Of a stretch of DNA of 64,000 nt, positions 51,573 to 61,035 are shown in pieces; within the stretch, counting starts at the first letter, position 1; every line of letters begins with the position of its first letter. A program made the translations under genes and the position numbers. The notes beneath the pieces were generated by a model. It was not told the origin of the DNA. It made no database searches and was given only the letters and a program-made list of their open reading frames with translations. This stretch comes from Legionella jordanis (GTDB lineage: Bacteria; Pseudomonadota; Gammaproteobacteria; Legionellales; Legionellaceae). Location: positions 2,449,501 to 2,513,500 of the forward strand of contig NZ_LR134383.1 in NCBI RefSeq assembly GCF_900637635.1. The letters run 5' to 3'.

Positions 51573-52591
51573 GCCTTCTCCTTCAATTCACTGAGTACGC
51601 GGCTACCTGTGCAAAACATAGCAACCTTTAATTCATATTCGATGGTCATCATCAGTTCAAAAACGGCATTGGCTTGTTCGAGGGCGGCATTGAGCATGGG
51701 CTTGGCAAAACCCACCGAACTCACGCCCAAGGCAAATAATTTGGCAGCATCAAGCCCATGACGCACGCCCCCCGAACCCCAAATTTCAAATTTTGGAGCA
51801 ATCGAAACGGCGTTTTTAACACTTTGCACTGTATCAATTCCCCAGTTTCTAAAGCTGATCGCCGCTTTTTGCTGCACACTGCCCTCAGCAGCACGTTGCC
51901 CTTCTATTCTTCCCCAATGTGTCCCACCTAAACCACTCACATCAACAGCGGCAATGCCGAGATCATTTAAGCGCTGTAAGGTCGTTGTTGAAAAACCACA
52001 ACCGGTTTCCTTAATCACTACCGGGATGGCCAATCGGGCGGTTAAATCAGACAAAGCTTGCCAACAGCCTTTAAATTGGGGAGTGCCTTCGGGTTGAAGA
52101 GCTTCTTGCAGGGGGTTGCAATGAATAATTAAAGCCTCAGCCTCCAAAGCATCTGTCAAGCGCTGGATTTGCTCTATTGGGCTATGAATCAATTGGGCAA
52201 TACCCAAATTACTGAATAAATTTAACTTGGGGAAATTTCTTCTTAAGAGACTCCATTCATGAGCCGCCTGCGGGTCAGTTAATTCTCGTCTTTGTGAACC
52301 AACCCCCATAGCCCATCGGCTTGCAGCGCAAGCTTCCATTAAATTGTGATTGATGTTTACAGCATCGCGATGCCCTGCAGTCATTGAGCTTACAAAAAAA
52401 GGTTTTTCAACCGCTCGGCCAAAGCGGTTACTGGCAATTACAATATCGGAAAAATCAAGATCGGGTAAGGCTTCATGACAAAGGGAAAATTGATCCAAAA
52501 CATTTAACTCACTGGCCTGATTACTGTCTCTTAGAGCTAGTTCTATGTGATCCTGTTTTCGTCTTTCAAATTGGCTGTAGTTGTCTTGCAT
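51563..52591 (-). CDS. fni: Type 2 isopentenyl-diphosphate isomerase
   Basis: 342 residues. RRKQDHIELALR, PFFVSSMTAGH, SAMGVGSQRRELTD-like WAMGVGSQRREL, CNPLQEALQPEGTPQFKG, VVIKETGCGFS, VSGLGGTHWGRIEGQR and IWGSGGVRHGLDAAKLFALG are the FMN- and substrate-binding blocks. First gene of the mevalonate operon; it starts from TTG-free ATG 52591. Interconverts IPP and DMAPP. Confidence 0.95.
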   Translation of the reverse strand: MQDNYSQFERRKQDHIELALRDSNQASELNVLDQFSLCHEALPDLDFSDIVIASNRFGRAVEKPFFVSSMTAGHRDAVNINHNLMEACAASRWAMGVGSQRRELTDPQAAHEWSLLRRNFPKLNLFSNLGIAQLIHSPIEQIQRLTDALEAEALIIHCNPLQEALQPEGTPQFKGCWQALSDLTARLAIPVVIKETGCGFSTTTLQRLNDLGIAAVDVSGLGGTHWGRIEGQRAAEGSVQQKAAISFRNWGIDTVQSVKNAVSIAPKFEIWGSGGVRHGLDAAKLFALGVSSVGFAKPMLNAALEQANAVFELMMTIEYELKVAMFCTGSRVLSELKEKACR

Positions 52592-52678
52592 GCCCTTTAT
52601 TGCAACCAGAAAAAAATGCTGGTTATTTTATCACAAATTAAATGGTTGAACTAGGACGTTTATTGGTGGTCATCAAAT

Positions 52679-54184
52679 TCAAGCATTTGCCGCATCTTTG
52701 CTGCGAAATGGCAGCTCAAACCGGCGTTTCAGAGGGTAAATGCTTAGTGCAAGCATCAGCAATAAACCAAGACTAATCCAACCCATTAAGTAAAAACAAT
52801 CATCCAGCGCCAAAGCCGTTGCCTGCCTTGTAAGATACACATTCAATTGTGCTAGCGCTTTTTCTCCATAAAGGTTTATCTGGCCTGCCTGTTTAAAAAA
52901 AGTTTGTGTGGACTGGGAAAATACCGTTAATTTACTGCCTAGACGCTCATAATAAAATACCTGTCGGCGCTGCCATAAAATGATAAATAAAGCCGCCCCA
53001 ATTCCACTGCTAACCAAACGGATAATGTGAAACGTATTAATGGCTTCAACGGAGTATTTTCCTGAAAAATTTTGCACTGAAATACGAAACAGTGGGGGTA
53101 AGAATAAGGCCAGGCCAAAACCTGCAAGAATTCTTGAAAAAGCAATGCGGTTAAAGTTAATTTCCACATTAAATGTCATCGTATAGAAGCTGGAGATGCA
53201 AAAAAACAACAAGGCTATCGCTAGAGGTATGCGCGGGTCCATCGGCTTATGATGTAACAAGACAGGTATCCAGGCACCGAAAGCCATTGTTCCAATGATT
53301 AAAGCAATCCAGTTAGGGGTATAATTGACATAAAGCTTAAGCCATAAAGCCAAAAGTATAACCATGCCAAAATAAATCATAAACAGAATTGCAATATTAA
53401 TCATGGCAAAACTAAAATAAAAATTGCCAAACATGCGCAAATCCATAACGGGACTCGGGGAATTTAAACTTTCAACGACAAAAAGCACTGTGCAAAGAGT
53501 TCCTGCAATAAATAGAAAACCAATCAAATTAGAACGGAACCAATCCAGTTCTTGTCCAGTAATTAAAGCCGTACCAAGACAAAAAATCATCATTGCATAC
53601 CAGGCATAGCCCAATCCATCGAAAGCGATGGGAGCGTTTTGCTCCTCATCGTCAAATTCCATGAGTGCATAAGCAATTAAGAATACGCAGATGGGGATGT
53701 TGCTAAAAAACAGGAATCGCCAATGGTAACTGTAGGCAATCCACCCCCCCCAACTTGCACCTAGAACAGGAGTAAACGAAAAAACAATGAACAAATAGGG
53801 CAGCAATCGTGATTGTCGTTCAGGCGAAATAACGCGGGGAAATAAAGTGACCGAAATCAGCAAGTACAAAGGTCCTGAAGCCAAACCCTCGAGAAACCGA
53901 AAGAAAATGAAATTCAAATAATCAGTTGCTGTGGCACACTCCCAGGAAATCAAAGCCATGAGAACGAGACAAGAGAGCAACATTTGAATGGGCTTCAAAG
54001 GCATCATCGTGGGCTTGCCCAGGGGCACGGTTATCGCATTGCCAAGGCAAAAAAAGCACACACCATAGGCGCTTAAAAAACTACTCCCACCCAAATCACT
54101 CACAATGTAAACGCCTGCCATGATGGGCAAAGTTAAATTAAATATCACCGCAGCCAGAGCAAACATCAGTACAAAAAAGCTCAT
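52679..54184 (-). CDS. emrB: MFS drug exporter, DHA2/EmrB type
   Basis: 501 residues, 14 membrane segments. FFVLMFALAAVIFNLTLPIM start, PVLGASWGGWIAYSYHWRFL (motif C region) and LFFSNIPICVFLIAYALMEF. It starts one base after the HlyD-type gene stop, so the operon works as a tripartite pump. Substrate unknown. Confidence 0.9.
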   Translation of the reverse strand: MSFFVLMFALAAVIFNLTLPIMAGVYIVSDLGGSSFLSAYGVCFFCLGNAITVPLGKPTMMPLKPIQMLLSCLVLMALISWECATATDYLNFIFFRFLEGLASGPLYLLISVTLFPRVISPERQSRLLPYLFIVFSFTPVLGASWGGWIAYSYHWRFLFFSNIPICVFLIAYALMEFDDEEQNAPIAFDGLGYAWYAMMIFCLGTALITGQELDWFRSNLIGFLFIAGTLCTVLFVVESLNSPSPVMDLRMFGNFYFSFAMINIAILFMIYFGMVILLALWLKLYVNYTPNWIALIIGTMAFGAWIPVLLHHKPMDPRIPLAIALLFFCISSFYTMTFNVEINFNRIAFSRILAGFGLALFLPPLFRISVQNFSGKYSVEAINTFHIIRLVSSGIGAALFIILWQRRQVFYYERLGSKLTVFSQSTQTFFKQAGQINLYGEKALAQLNVYLTRQATALALDDCFYLMGWISLGLLLMLALSIYPLKRRFELPFRSKDAANA

Positions 54185-55357
54185 TTAAACCTCTTGTTCC
54201 TTATTTTTAATGGTCAAAGCTTGATAAGCGTACTGATTTAACGAGGGATCAAGATTCGCTAAAATAATGTGTTTAATTAATTCCTTGTCTCCCAATTCTT
54301 CCTTTTTATAAATGTCTGTTTGATAAACAGGTCCTTGATTGGTCGTGGGTATTAATGGACCGCTTTGATCAGAAAAATTAGCCCACACCTCAAGGGACAA
54401 ACCAATGCGAAGAGGGTATTTTTTTAATTGCTCAGGGTTTAGAGCCACTCGAACCGGCAGTCTCTGAACAATTTTAATCCAATTTCCTGTCAAATTTTCA
54501 GGAGGCAATAAGGAGAAAGCGTTTCCAGCACCGCCTGGTAAACCAACGATTTTCCCCTGGTAATAAATTGCATCCCCATATAAATCGGAACGGATTAGAA
54601 CGGATTGACCGATTCGCATATGCCTGAGCTGAGTTTCTTTGAAATTGGCATTCACCCAAATTTGATCTAAAGGAATAATGGACATTAATGGCTCCGTAGG
54701 ATTTACGGACATTCCCACCTGAATGGTTCTTTGAGCAATTAAACCATCGACCGGAGCATAAATTTTAGAGCGGTATAACTGCACCCAGGCGTCACGAACC
54801 TCTTGAGACGCCTTTTGCACCGCCGGATGATTCACAATTGAACTGCCTTGCACAAAAGCTAATACTTTTTGAAAATCATTGGTCGTGCTTTTTAAAGCGG
54901 CCTCACTCGCCCTCAAATCATCCGCAGCGTTTTGGTAATCTTCCAAAGAAACCCCTTTTGCCTTAATAGCCCCAGCACGATGTTGAAAATTTTGTTTGGC
55001 TTTTCGCAACTGCGCCTTTCTAATTTCAATGTCAGCTTGCAAACGAAAGACATCATGAAAGGCTTGGCAGACTTCGCGAACAATTTGAGAAAGGTTGGCT
55101 TTGGCTCTATCTAGAGCGATTAAGGAATCCGTTTCATCGAGACTGACTAAAAGCTGCCCTTTTCTGACAAAGAAAGTATCATCACTAAAAATACCGGTTA
55201 CAAAACCGCTGCGCAAAGGTTTGATATACACCTGATTACCTTGCACATAAGCATCATTGGTATAAATTTCATTGCGCCAGATAATAAAGATGAATAAGAA
55301 AAAAAGGAGAATTAAAATCAAAATGGCAACAATGTAATAATTTCGTCTTTCCTTCAT
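54185..55357 (-). CDS. emrA: HlyD/EmrA-type membrane fusion protein
   Basis: 390 residues. One N-terminal membrane segment (YYIVAILILILLFFLFIFII), then YTNDAYVQGNQVYIKPLRSG (lipoyl-like), a coiled hairpin (LDRAKANLSQIVREVCQA) and APVDGLIAQRTIQVGMSVN. It links the inner-membrane exporter to the outer-membrane channel. Overlaps the channel gene by four bases. Confidence 0.92.
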   Translation of the reverse strand: MKERRNYYIVAILILILLFFLFIFIIWRNEIYTNDAYVQGNQVYIKPLRSGFVTGIFSDDTFFVRKGQLLVSLDETDSLIALDRAKANLSQIVREVCQAFHDVFRLQADIEIRKAQLRKAKQNFQHRAGAIKAKGVSLEDYQNAADDLRASEAALKSTTNDFQKVLAFVQGSSIVNHPAVQKASQEVRDAWVQLYRSKIYAPVDGLIAQRTIQVGMSVNPTEPLMSIIPLDQIWVNANFKETQLRHMRIGQSVLIRSDLYGDAIYYQGKIVGLPGGAGNAFSLLPPENLTGNWIKIVQRLPVRVALNPEQLKKYPLRIGLSLEVWANFSDQSGPLIPTTNQGPVYQTDIYKKEELGDKELIKHIILANLDPSLNQYAYQALTIKNKEQEV

Positions 55358-56814
55358 GATTGTCTCAATAATGGAATGTCAGCCTGGCAATAACCTCCTC
55401 CCAAAGCTTTCGTTAATTTAACGGAGGCGAGGTATTGGTTATAAAGAAGATTAAGATTGACCAATTTTCTTTGAATCAACTCCTCCTGTTCCCGATACAC
55501 TGCCATGCCATTATCCAATCCATCGCGTTCTCTTCGTTGAACAATGCGATAACGATCCGATACAAGTTTAAGAATTCTTTCCTGCTCTTGTTTTTGTGCA
55601 TAGACTGTTTTTGCAAATTGCAAAACATCGAGTACTTCCTGTGTGCTGCTTAACAGCAACGAGTTATATGCGAAAATGGCTTCATCAAATTCAGCTTTCG
55701 TTGCGCGAATATTGGCACGGATAGCTCCGGCCGTGAAAATGGGTAAATGCACCGCCGGTCTTATTGCTGCAGTAAAACTACTCGCACGAAGCAATTTCTT
55801 CCAACCCGTACTTTCAAGCCCCAATAAACCAACCAGATTGACATCAGGATAATATTCAGCCATTGCTGCCCCTGTTTGATAAGCCAGGGCCTTGGCTCGC
55901 CAAATTTGCGCCATTAAATCTGGCCTTCGGGCCAGCAAGTCCAAAGAAATGCTACCCGGTATAATTAATTGTCTGGGAAGACCCGGAAGTTTTTTGCTCT
56001 GTGATAAAGGCATTTCCGGGCTTCGACCTGCAAGAATATTCAGCAAGTGCCTGTTTTGGCTGATTTCATTGTCAATTCCCGCCAGCAATTGCTGAGCCTC
56101 TATCAGATTTTCAGCAGCGCTGTAGCTAGGGAGATCATCCGCCAAAGCATTTTTGACCAGTGAATTTTGCAAGGCCAAAATATTTTTGCGAACCCCAACT
56201 AATTCCTGATAAAACTGCTTTTTAATTAAATTCACTTTATAGGCAAAATACGCTTGTGCTAAAGCGGTGGTGGTAATCAATTGAATTTCAGCTACCTCTG
56301 CCCGCTGAGCCTTTGCCCGACCAATCGCTGCATAAAACAAATTTCGGTACTTGCCCCAAAAATCAAATTCGTAGCGGAAAGACAAAGACAGATCGATGAG
56401 ATCCGCATCCAGAGGAATGTTGTGGTTTAAAGCACGATACAAACCGTTTTTACTTAGATACTGTTTATTTTCCCTAAAATCAAAAAAAACCAAGGGATAG
56501 AGTCTTGAACGCTCTATGAGTGCTTCTTGTTTTGCAACCTCAAGACGGCTTTTTACTTCCTGAATGGAAGGGTTATTCAGCAATGACTGCAGCATCAACT
56601 CATTTAATTCAGAAGAACCATAAGCAAGCCACCAATACCTGCTGGGCCAGACGCCTTTTTTAAATGTTTTTGTTCTTTTCTGGGCTTGAATTTCCTGCCC
56701 CATTTTGGGCAGTGCTTTTAAATGTTCCACCTGCTTTTGCGGCGGCAAAGCAATACGACAAGACAGGAGAAGACCAAAACAAAGATAAAATCCTATCCTG
56801 TGGATAATCTGCAT
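55354..56814 (-). CDS. NodT/TolC-like outer-membrane efflux lipoprotein
   Basis: 486 residues. Signal and lipobox GFYLCFGLLLSC at 8-19. Two OEP repeats: SSELNELMLQSLLNNPSIQE and later VRAN-like RANIRATKAEFDEAIFAYNS. IPGSISLDLLARRPDLMAQI is the NodT-type mark. First gene of the efflux operon. Confidence 0.92.
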   Translation of the reverse strand: MQIIHRIGFYLCFGLLLSCRIALPPQKQVEHLKALPKMGQEIQAQKRTKTFKKGVWPSRYWWLAYGSSELNELMLQSLLNNPSIQEVKSRLEVAKQEALIERSRLYPLVFFDFRENKQYLSKNGLYRALNHNIPLDADLIDLSLSFRYEFDFWGKYRNLFYAAIGRAKAQRAEVAEIQLITTTALAQAYFAYKVNLIKKQFYQELVGVRKNILALQNSLVKNALADDLPSYSAAENLIEAQQLLAGIDNEISQNRHLLNILAGRSPEMPLSQSKKLPGLPRQLIIPGSISLDLLARRPDLMAQIWRAKALAYQTGAAMAEYYPDVNLVGLLGLESTGWKKLLRASSFTAAIRPAVHLPIFTAGAIRANIRATKAEFDEAIFAYNSLLLSSTQEVLDVLQFAKTVYAQKQEQERILKLVSDRYRIVQRRERDGLDNGMAVYREQEELIQRKLVNLNLLYNQYLASVKLTKALGGGYCQADIPLLRQS

Positions 56815-56968
56815 TGCAACAATCCCTTGATGGCACTAAGAAAAAAAATCTATAGGATTCAAGCAGAATAACAAGAATCTACCGTTTGGCAAGTTCCATG
56901 AGTGATTTAGGTTTTGCTGACAGAAAGGTTTCGTATTATGCTAGGCTATTTCTCTCAATGATTTAATC
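56815..56968. other. Divergent promoter region (efflux / Mla)
   Basis: 154 bases with no clear operator visible to me; must hold two promoters. Confidence 0.4.
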
Positions 56969-58093
56969 ATGGCTACGGCAAACCCTTCGACTCAACTTAT
57001 TTTTAATCAAGAAGAGAACAGCTATCTGTGCGAAGGTTCCTGGTCTGTTTTACAATTGGATGGCATTTTAACGCAGTTTTATGCTTCCCAGTTTCCGGAA
57101 GTTGAAAAACTAAACATTAGTGGAGAACGCTTAAGCTATCTGGACAGTGCGGGTGCATTGACCATATTAAACTGCATGAAAGCCCTTAAGGAGAAAGGCA
57201 AAGAAGTCTCCTTAATCCAATTTACCGATGAACAAATGGCTTTGGTCAATCTGGTGGAAAAAAGTGGCCAATTTTTAAATTATGATCCCCCCCCTCCGGC
57301 CAAAAAGAATTTTTTCGCCAGGGTCGGCGAAGAGTCCATCAACAAATTTCAACAGTTAGATGGCTTTGTGATTCTGCTTGGTGATTTAAGCAGTAAAATA
57401 TTTGAAGCATTTGGCTATTGGCGTCGTTTTCACTTAGCCAGTATTGTCTCCAATATTTATTCAGCAGGCATTCAGGCTTTACCAATTGTGGGTCTGCTGG
57501 CGTTTTTGATTGGTATTGTTTTAGCCTATCAAATGGGCTTACAACTACAAACTTATGGCGCCAATATTTTTATTGCTTATTTATCAGGTTTAGCCATTTT
57601 TCGCGAATTTGGTCCTTTAATTACTGCCATCATCGTCGCTGGGCGCACCAGCTCCGCGTTCACAGCACAGATAGGCAGTATGAAAATTAATGAAGAAATT
57701 GATGCAATTGATACTATGGGTTTATCAGCTACTGAACTGCTGGTATTGCCGAAAGTGTTGGCTCTGCTGTTGATCTTTCCCTTGCTGATTTTTTGGGCTG
57801 ATGTATTCAGCATTCTCGGGGCTTTGTTTATGTCGAAATGGATGTTAAATGTTAGCTATTCCGATTTTATGTTGCGTTTGCGAGATGCGGTTGGTCTTGA
57901 TCAGCTCATGTTAGGTTTATACAAAGCACCAGCATTTGCCATTCTGGTTTCATTAGTTGGCTGCTATCAAGGGTTTCGGGTTGAAGCAGACAATATAGGG
58001 AGTCAGACCACAAAAAGTGTGGTTCAAGCTCTTTTTTTAATCATAGTGGCTGATGCCATTTATTCCATCATCTACAGCTGGCTGAATTTGTAA
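56969..58093 (+). CDS. mlaE: MlaE permease fused to an N-terminal STAS (MlaB-like) domain
   Basis: 374 residues. 1-105: STAS fold (SERLSYLDSAGALTILNCMK-like GERLSYLDSAGALTILN). 140-374: YrbE/MlaE permease (ALPIVGLLAFLIGIVLAYQM, EFGPLITAIIVAGRTSSAFT, IDTMGLSATELLVLPKVLAL). The fusion merges what E. coli splits into MlaB and MlaE. Moves phospholipid for outer-membrane asymmetry. Confidence 0.93.
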   Translation: MATANPSTQLIFNQEENSYLCEGSWSVLQLDGILTQFYASQFPEVEKLNISGERLSYLDSAGALTILNCMKALKEKGKEVSLIQFTDEQMALVNLVEKSGQFLNYDPPPPAKKNFFARVGEESINKFQQLDGFVILLGDLSSKIFEAFGYWRRFHLASIVSNIYSAGIQALPIVGLLAFLIGIVLAYQMGLQLQTYGANIFIAYLSGLAIFREFGPLITAIIVAGRTSSAFTAQIGSMKINEEIDAIDTMGLSATELLVLPKVLALLLIFPLLIFWADVFSILGALFMSKWMLNVSYSDFMLRLRDAVGLDQLMLGLYKAPAFAILVSLVGCYQGFRVEADNIGSQTTKSVVQALFLIIVADAIYSIIYSWLNL

Positions 58094-58094
58094 A

Positions 58095-58832
58095 ATGACC
58101 GAGCCAATTATCGAAATAAAAGGATTAAAAAATTATTTAGGAGGCCAATGGGTTCATTCTGATGTGAATCTATCCGTCAAAAAAGGCGAAATTTTAGCGA
58201 TTATTGGGGGGAGCGGCAGCGGGAAAACCACCATTTTAAGAAGCCTGCTAATGCTTTTAAAACCAACCGCTGGCATAATAAAAATTTTTGGCCAAGAAAT
58301 TGACAAACTTTCTCCACATGATGCAGACGCACTTCGCCGGCGCTGGGGAATGATGTTCCAGCACAGTGCCTTGTTCTCAGCCATGAATGTGCGAGAAAAT
58401 ATTACTTTTCCGATGCGTGAATTCAGCACTTTACCTGAAAAATTCATGGACCAGTTGGCCATGCTTAAAATTGCCTTAGTGGGTTTGCCGAAAGAGGCAG
58501 CTGGCAAATACCCTTCCGAGTTAAGTGGAGGCATGCAAAGACGAGCTGCAGCTGCCCGTGCCTTGGCTATGGATCCGGAGTTGTTATTTCTTGATGAGCC
58601 AACGACTGGTTTAGATCCGAAAAGCGCACGGGAATTTGATAAATTAATCCGTTTTTTACGAGATGCTTTGAATCTTACGATTGTCATGGTCAGCCACGAT
58701 TTACAATCGTTAGAGCACATAACCGATAGAATTGCATTTGTAGGTGAAGGTAAAATATTGGACATTGGTCCTTTTGAGCAATTGAAAAAAAACAAACATC
58801 CATTAATTGCTGATTACTTCAGTAAACTTTAA
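58095..58832 (+). CDS. mlaF: MlaF phospholipid-transport ATPase
   Basis: 245 residues. Walker A GGSGSGKTT (38-46), Q-loop MMFQHSALFSAMNV, signature LSGGMQRRAAAARALA, Walker B LLFLDEPTTGLDP, and H-loop MVSHD. One base separates it from mlaE. Confidence 0.95.
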   Translation: MTEPIIEIKGLKNYLGGQWVHSDVNLSVKKGEILAIIGGSGSGKTTILRSLLMLLKPTAGIIKIFGQEIDKLSPHDADALRRRWGMMFQHSALFSAMNVRENITFPMREFSTLPEKFMDQLAMLKIALVGLPKEAAGKYPSELSGGMQRRAAAARALAMDPELLFLDEPTTGLDPKSAREFDKLIRFLRDALNLTIVMVSHDLQSLEHITDRIAFVGEGKILDIGPFEQLKKNKHPLIADYFSKL

Positions 58833-58862
58833 ACTGATTTCTTTGAAATGGGGGTATGACCT

Positions 58863-59786
58863 TTGGAAGCGAAAGTCAATTACACCGTAGTTGGTATTAT
58901 CGTTCTGGTTCTGATAGCAGGTCTCATTGCTTCAGGGTTATGGCTTTCCGTTGGCTTTGAACAAAAAAAATACAATGTATACGAAGTGTATATGCATGAA
59001 GCAGTATCTGGTCTTAGTAATGAAGCGGCCGTTAAGTTCAATGGCGTTCAGGTGGGTTTTGTAAAAGCCATTGAATTGAACCAGACGGATCCTCAACAGG
59101 TTAAACTGCTCCTCAGTATCGAAGAAGGAACACCAATCACCACCAGCACCAGCGCCACCTTAATTTCACAAGGGATTACTGGCGTAACCTATGTGGGTCT
59201 TTCTGCCAGTTCTTCTGATTTGACGCCCTTGCAAAAGTTGCCCAATCAAGCCTACCCGGTCATCCCTTCAAAACCCTCTTTGTTCCATCAGCTCGACAGT
59301 GTACTTAAAGATGTCTCTGAAAATGTTAATAAAGTGAGCCTGGAGGTAAGTCGAATATTTGATAAGGAAAATGCAACCTACATCAAAAAAACCCTGGCCA
59401 ATTTTGAGGAAGTGACGAGTGTAATTGCTAAAGACAGTCAATACATTCATCAAAGTTTGAAAAATGCCGATGTTTTCTTGAAAAACACCGCCAAAGCCAG
59501 TCAGGAATTTCCTGCGGTTATTGCCGACTTGAAGGCTGGAGTCAAAAAATTTAACCACATGGCCAATTCCTTAAGCGAAGCAGGGGATAACATCTCAGAA
59601 ACCATGCAAGCTGGAAAACTGGCCATTAGTAAGATTTCTCAACAAGCGGTACCTCCCGCGGTGAGCGTCTTACGAAGACTGGAAGTAGTTGCCAGTAATC
59701 TTGAAAAAATTAGTGCTCAAATGCGTCAAAATCCTTCTGTTCTTATTCGAGGTACCAAAGCACCCAAACCTGGGCCAGGAGAGTAA
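58863..59786 (+). CDS. mlaD: MlaD MCE-domain protein
   Basis: 307 residues. Membrane anchor NYTVVGIIVLVLIAGLIASG (6-25), then the MCE domain (VSGLSNEAAVKFNGVQVGFV, ITTSTSATLISQGITGVTYV). A helical C-terminal tail is much longer than in E. coli MlaD (183 residues), more like pore-forming MCE proteins. TTG start; GGGGG upstream serves it. Confidence 0.9.
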   Translation: MEAKVNYTVVGIIVLVLIAGLIASGLWLSVGFEQKKYNVYEVYMHEAVSGLSNEAAVKFNGVQVGFVKAIELNQTDPQQVKLLLSIEEGTPITTSTSATLISQGITGVTYVGLSASSSDLTPLQKLPNQAYPVIPSKPSLFHQLDSVLKDVSENVNKVSLEVSRIFDKENATYIKKTLANFEEVTSVIAKDSQYIHQSLKNADVFLKNTAKASQEFPAVIADLKAGVKKFNHMANSLSEAGDNISETMQAGKLAISKISQQAVPPAVSVLRRLEVVASNLEKISAQMRQNPSVLIRGTKAPKPGPGE

Positions 59787-59787
59787 T

Positions 59788-60399
59788 GTGAAAAAATTTA
59801 GTAGGCTTTTGCTCAGTTCTGCCTGTCTGGTATTACTTGGATGTGCGGTAAAACCGTTGGTGAATGATCAATTTAAACTGGCTTCCTTCAGCAAAAAGCA
59901 ATTAACGGCCAAGGCTTCATCTCATTCCATCTTTGTTAATGCCCCAGATGCTGTTGCTGGTTACCAGCGAGAAGAAATGCTTTACACAGACAAGTTGTTT
60001 GAACTTAAACCTTTTGTTCACAGTGCCTGGGTAGATGAACCAGCTGATATGCTTTTACCCTTGATTGTTCAAAGCTTGCAGCGAAGTGGCTATTTTCATG
60101 TGGTTGCCTCAAGCCCTGGTTCAGAAATCACCGAATACCGAATTGATACGCAGCTGCTAGAACTTCAGCAGAATTTTTTAACAAAACCCAGTGCTGTTGA
60201 GTTCGCTGCCAAAGTGGTTTTAGTCCGTGTGGAAGACAATCAGGTTTTAGCTTCGCGCATTTTCAGTTACCGTATCCCTTGTGTGGCTGACACTCCCTAC
60301 GGAGGCGTGGTTGCAGCGAATCGCGCAACTGCTCTATTTACAGGGGAGTTAACTCAATTTGTGATTCGCAACGTTAGAAAAATTCATGAAACCGCCTGA
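59788..60399 (+). CDS. ABC-transport auxiliary lipoprotein of the Mla-like system
   Basis: 203 residues. GTG start at 59788, two bases after mlaD. Signal and lipobox LLLSSACLVLLGC. Domain with DKLFELKPFVHSAWVDEPAD and LLPLIVQSLQRSGYFHVVAS, the PF03886 (PqiC-like) type. Stands in the place of MlaC, likely tying the MCE ring to the outer membrane. Confidence 0.88.
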   Translation: MKKFSRLLLSSACLVLLGCAVKPLVNDQFKLASFSKKQLTAKASSHSIFVNAPDAVAGYQREEMLYTDKLFELKPFVHSAWVDEPADMLLPLIVQSLQRSGYFHVVASSPGSEITEYRIDTQLLELQQNFLTKPSAVEFAAKVVLVRVEDNQVLASRIFSYRIPCVADTPYGGVVAANRATALFTGELTQFVIRNVRKIHETA

Positions 60400-60510
60400 G
60401 AATCTTAAATCTCTAAAGACAATGGCGAAATCATTAAAACAATTGTACAATGAGCCGCCATTGTGGCGCTTTAACTGTTAGAAATAATGAATAAGAAGGA
60501 GAATAAAAGG

Positions 60511-61035
60511 ATGAAAGCCAGATCGTTTTTTAAATTTGGACTAGTTGCTGCCAGCGTGGTGCTGCTCGCATCCTGTTCCAAAGCCCCTGGCAGTGCTGAC
60601 GGCATGGGTGGTGCAGGTGGAGCTTCTGCTCATGGTCTTGGAGGATTTAGCCGTTTTGCTGGTCAGGAGCCTGGTGAATCCTATACAACCCAAGCACCTC
60701 ACAATCAGCTTTACCTATTTTCCTACGACGATGCTTCTTTTAATCCCAAATACACTGCTTCTCTTAACGCCCAGTCTGAATACTTAAAGACGCATCCAGG
60801 TGCACGTGTATTGCTAGCCGGTCATACTGATGAACGCGGTAGCCGTGAATACAACATCGCCTTAGGAGAGCGTCGTGCAAATACTGTAGCTGAACTGATG
60901 AGAATGGCTGGTGTCGGCCGTGATCAAATTCGCGTTGTAAGTTATGGTAAAGAACGTCCTGCTAATTTAGGACATGACGAAGCATCCCATATGCAAAATC
61001 GTCGTGTTGAGTTAACTTATGAGGCAACAAGATGA
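60511..61035 (+). CDS. pal: Peptidoglycan-associated lipoprotein Pal
   Basis: 174 residues. Signal and lipobox VVLLASC. OmpA-like domain: RVLLAGHTDERGSREYNIAL, GERRANTVAELM and NRRVELTYE. I start at 60511 with AAGGAG nine bases ahead; an in-frame ATG at 60487 has none. Glycine-rich linker GMGGAGGASAHGLGG. Overlaps cpoB by four bases. Confidence 0.94.
   Translation: MKARSFFKFGLVAASVVLLASCSKAPGSADGMGGAGGASAHGLGGFSRFAGQEPGESYTTQAPHNQLYLFSYDDASFNPKYTASLNAQSEYLKTHPGARVLLAGHTDERGSREYNIALGERRANTVAELMRMAGVGRDQIRVVSYGKERPANLGHDEASHMQNRRVELTYEATR

Noticed and set aside
58154-58795. 213-codon minus-strand ORF
   Set aside because: Shadow of mlaF, which is firmly identified by Walker and signature motifs.
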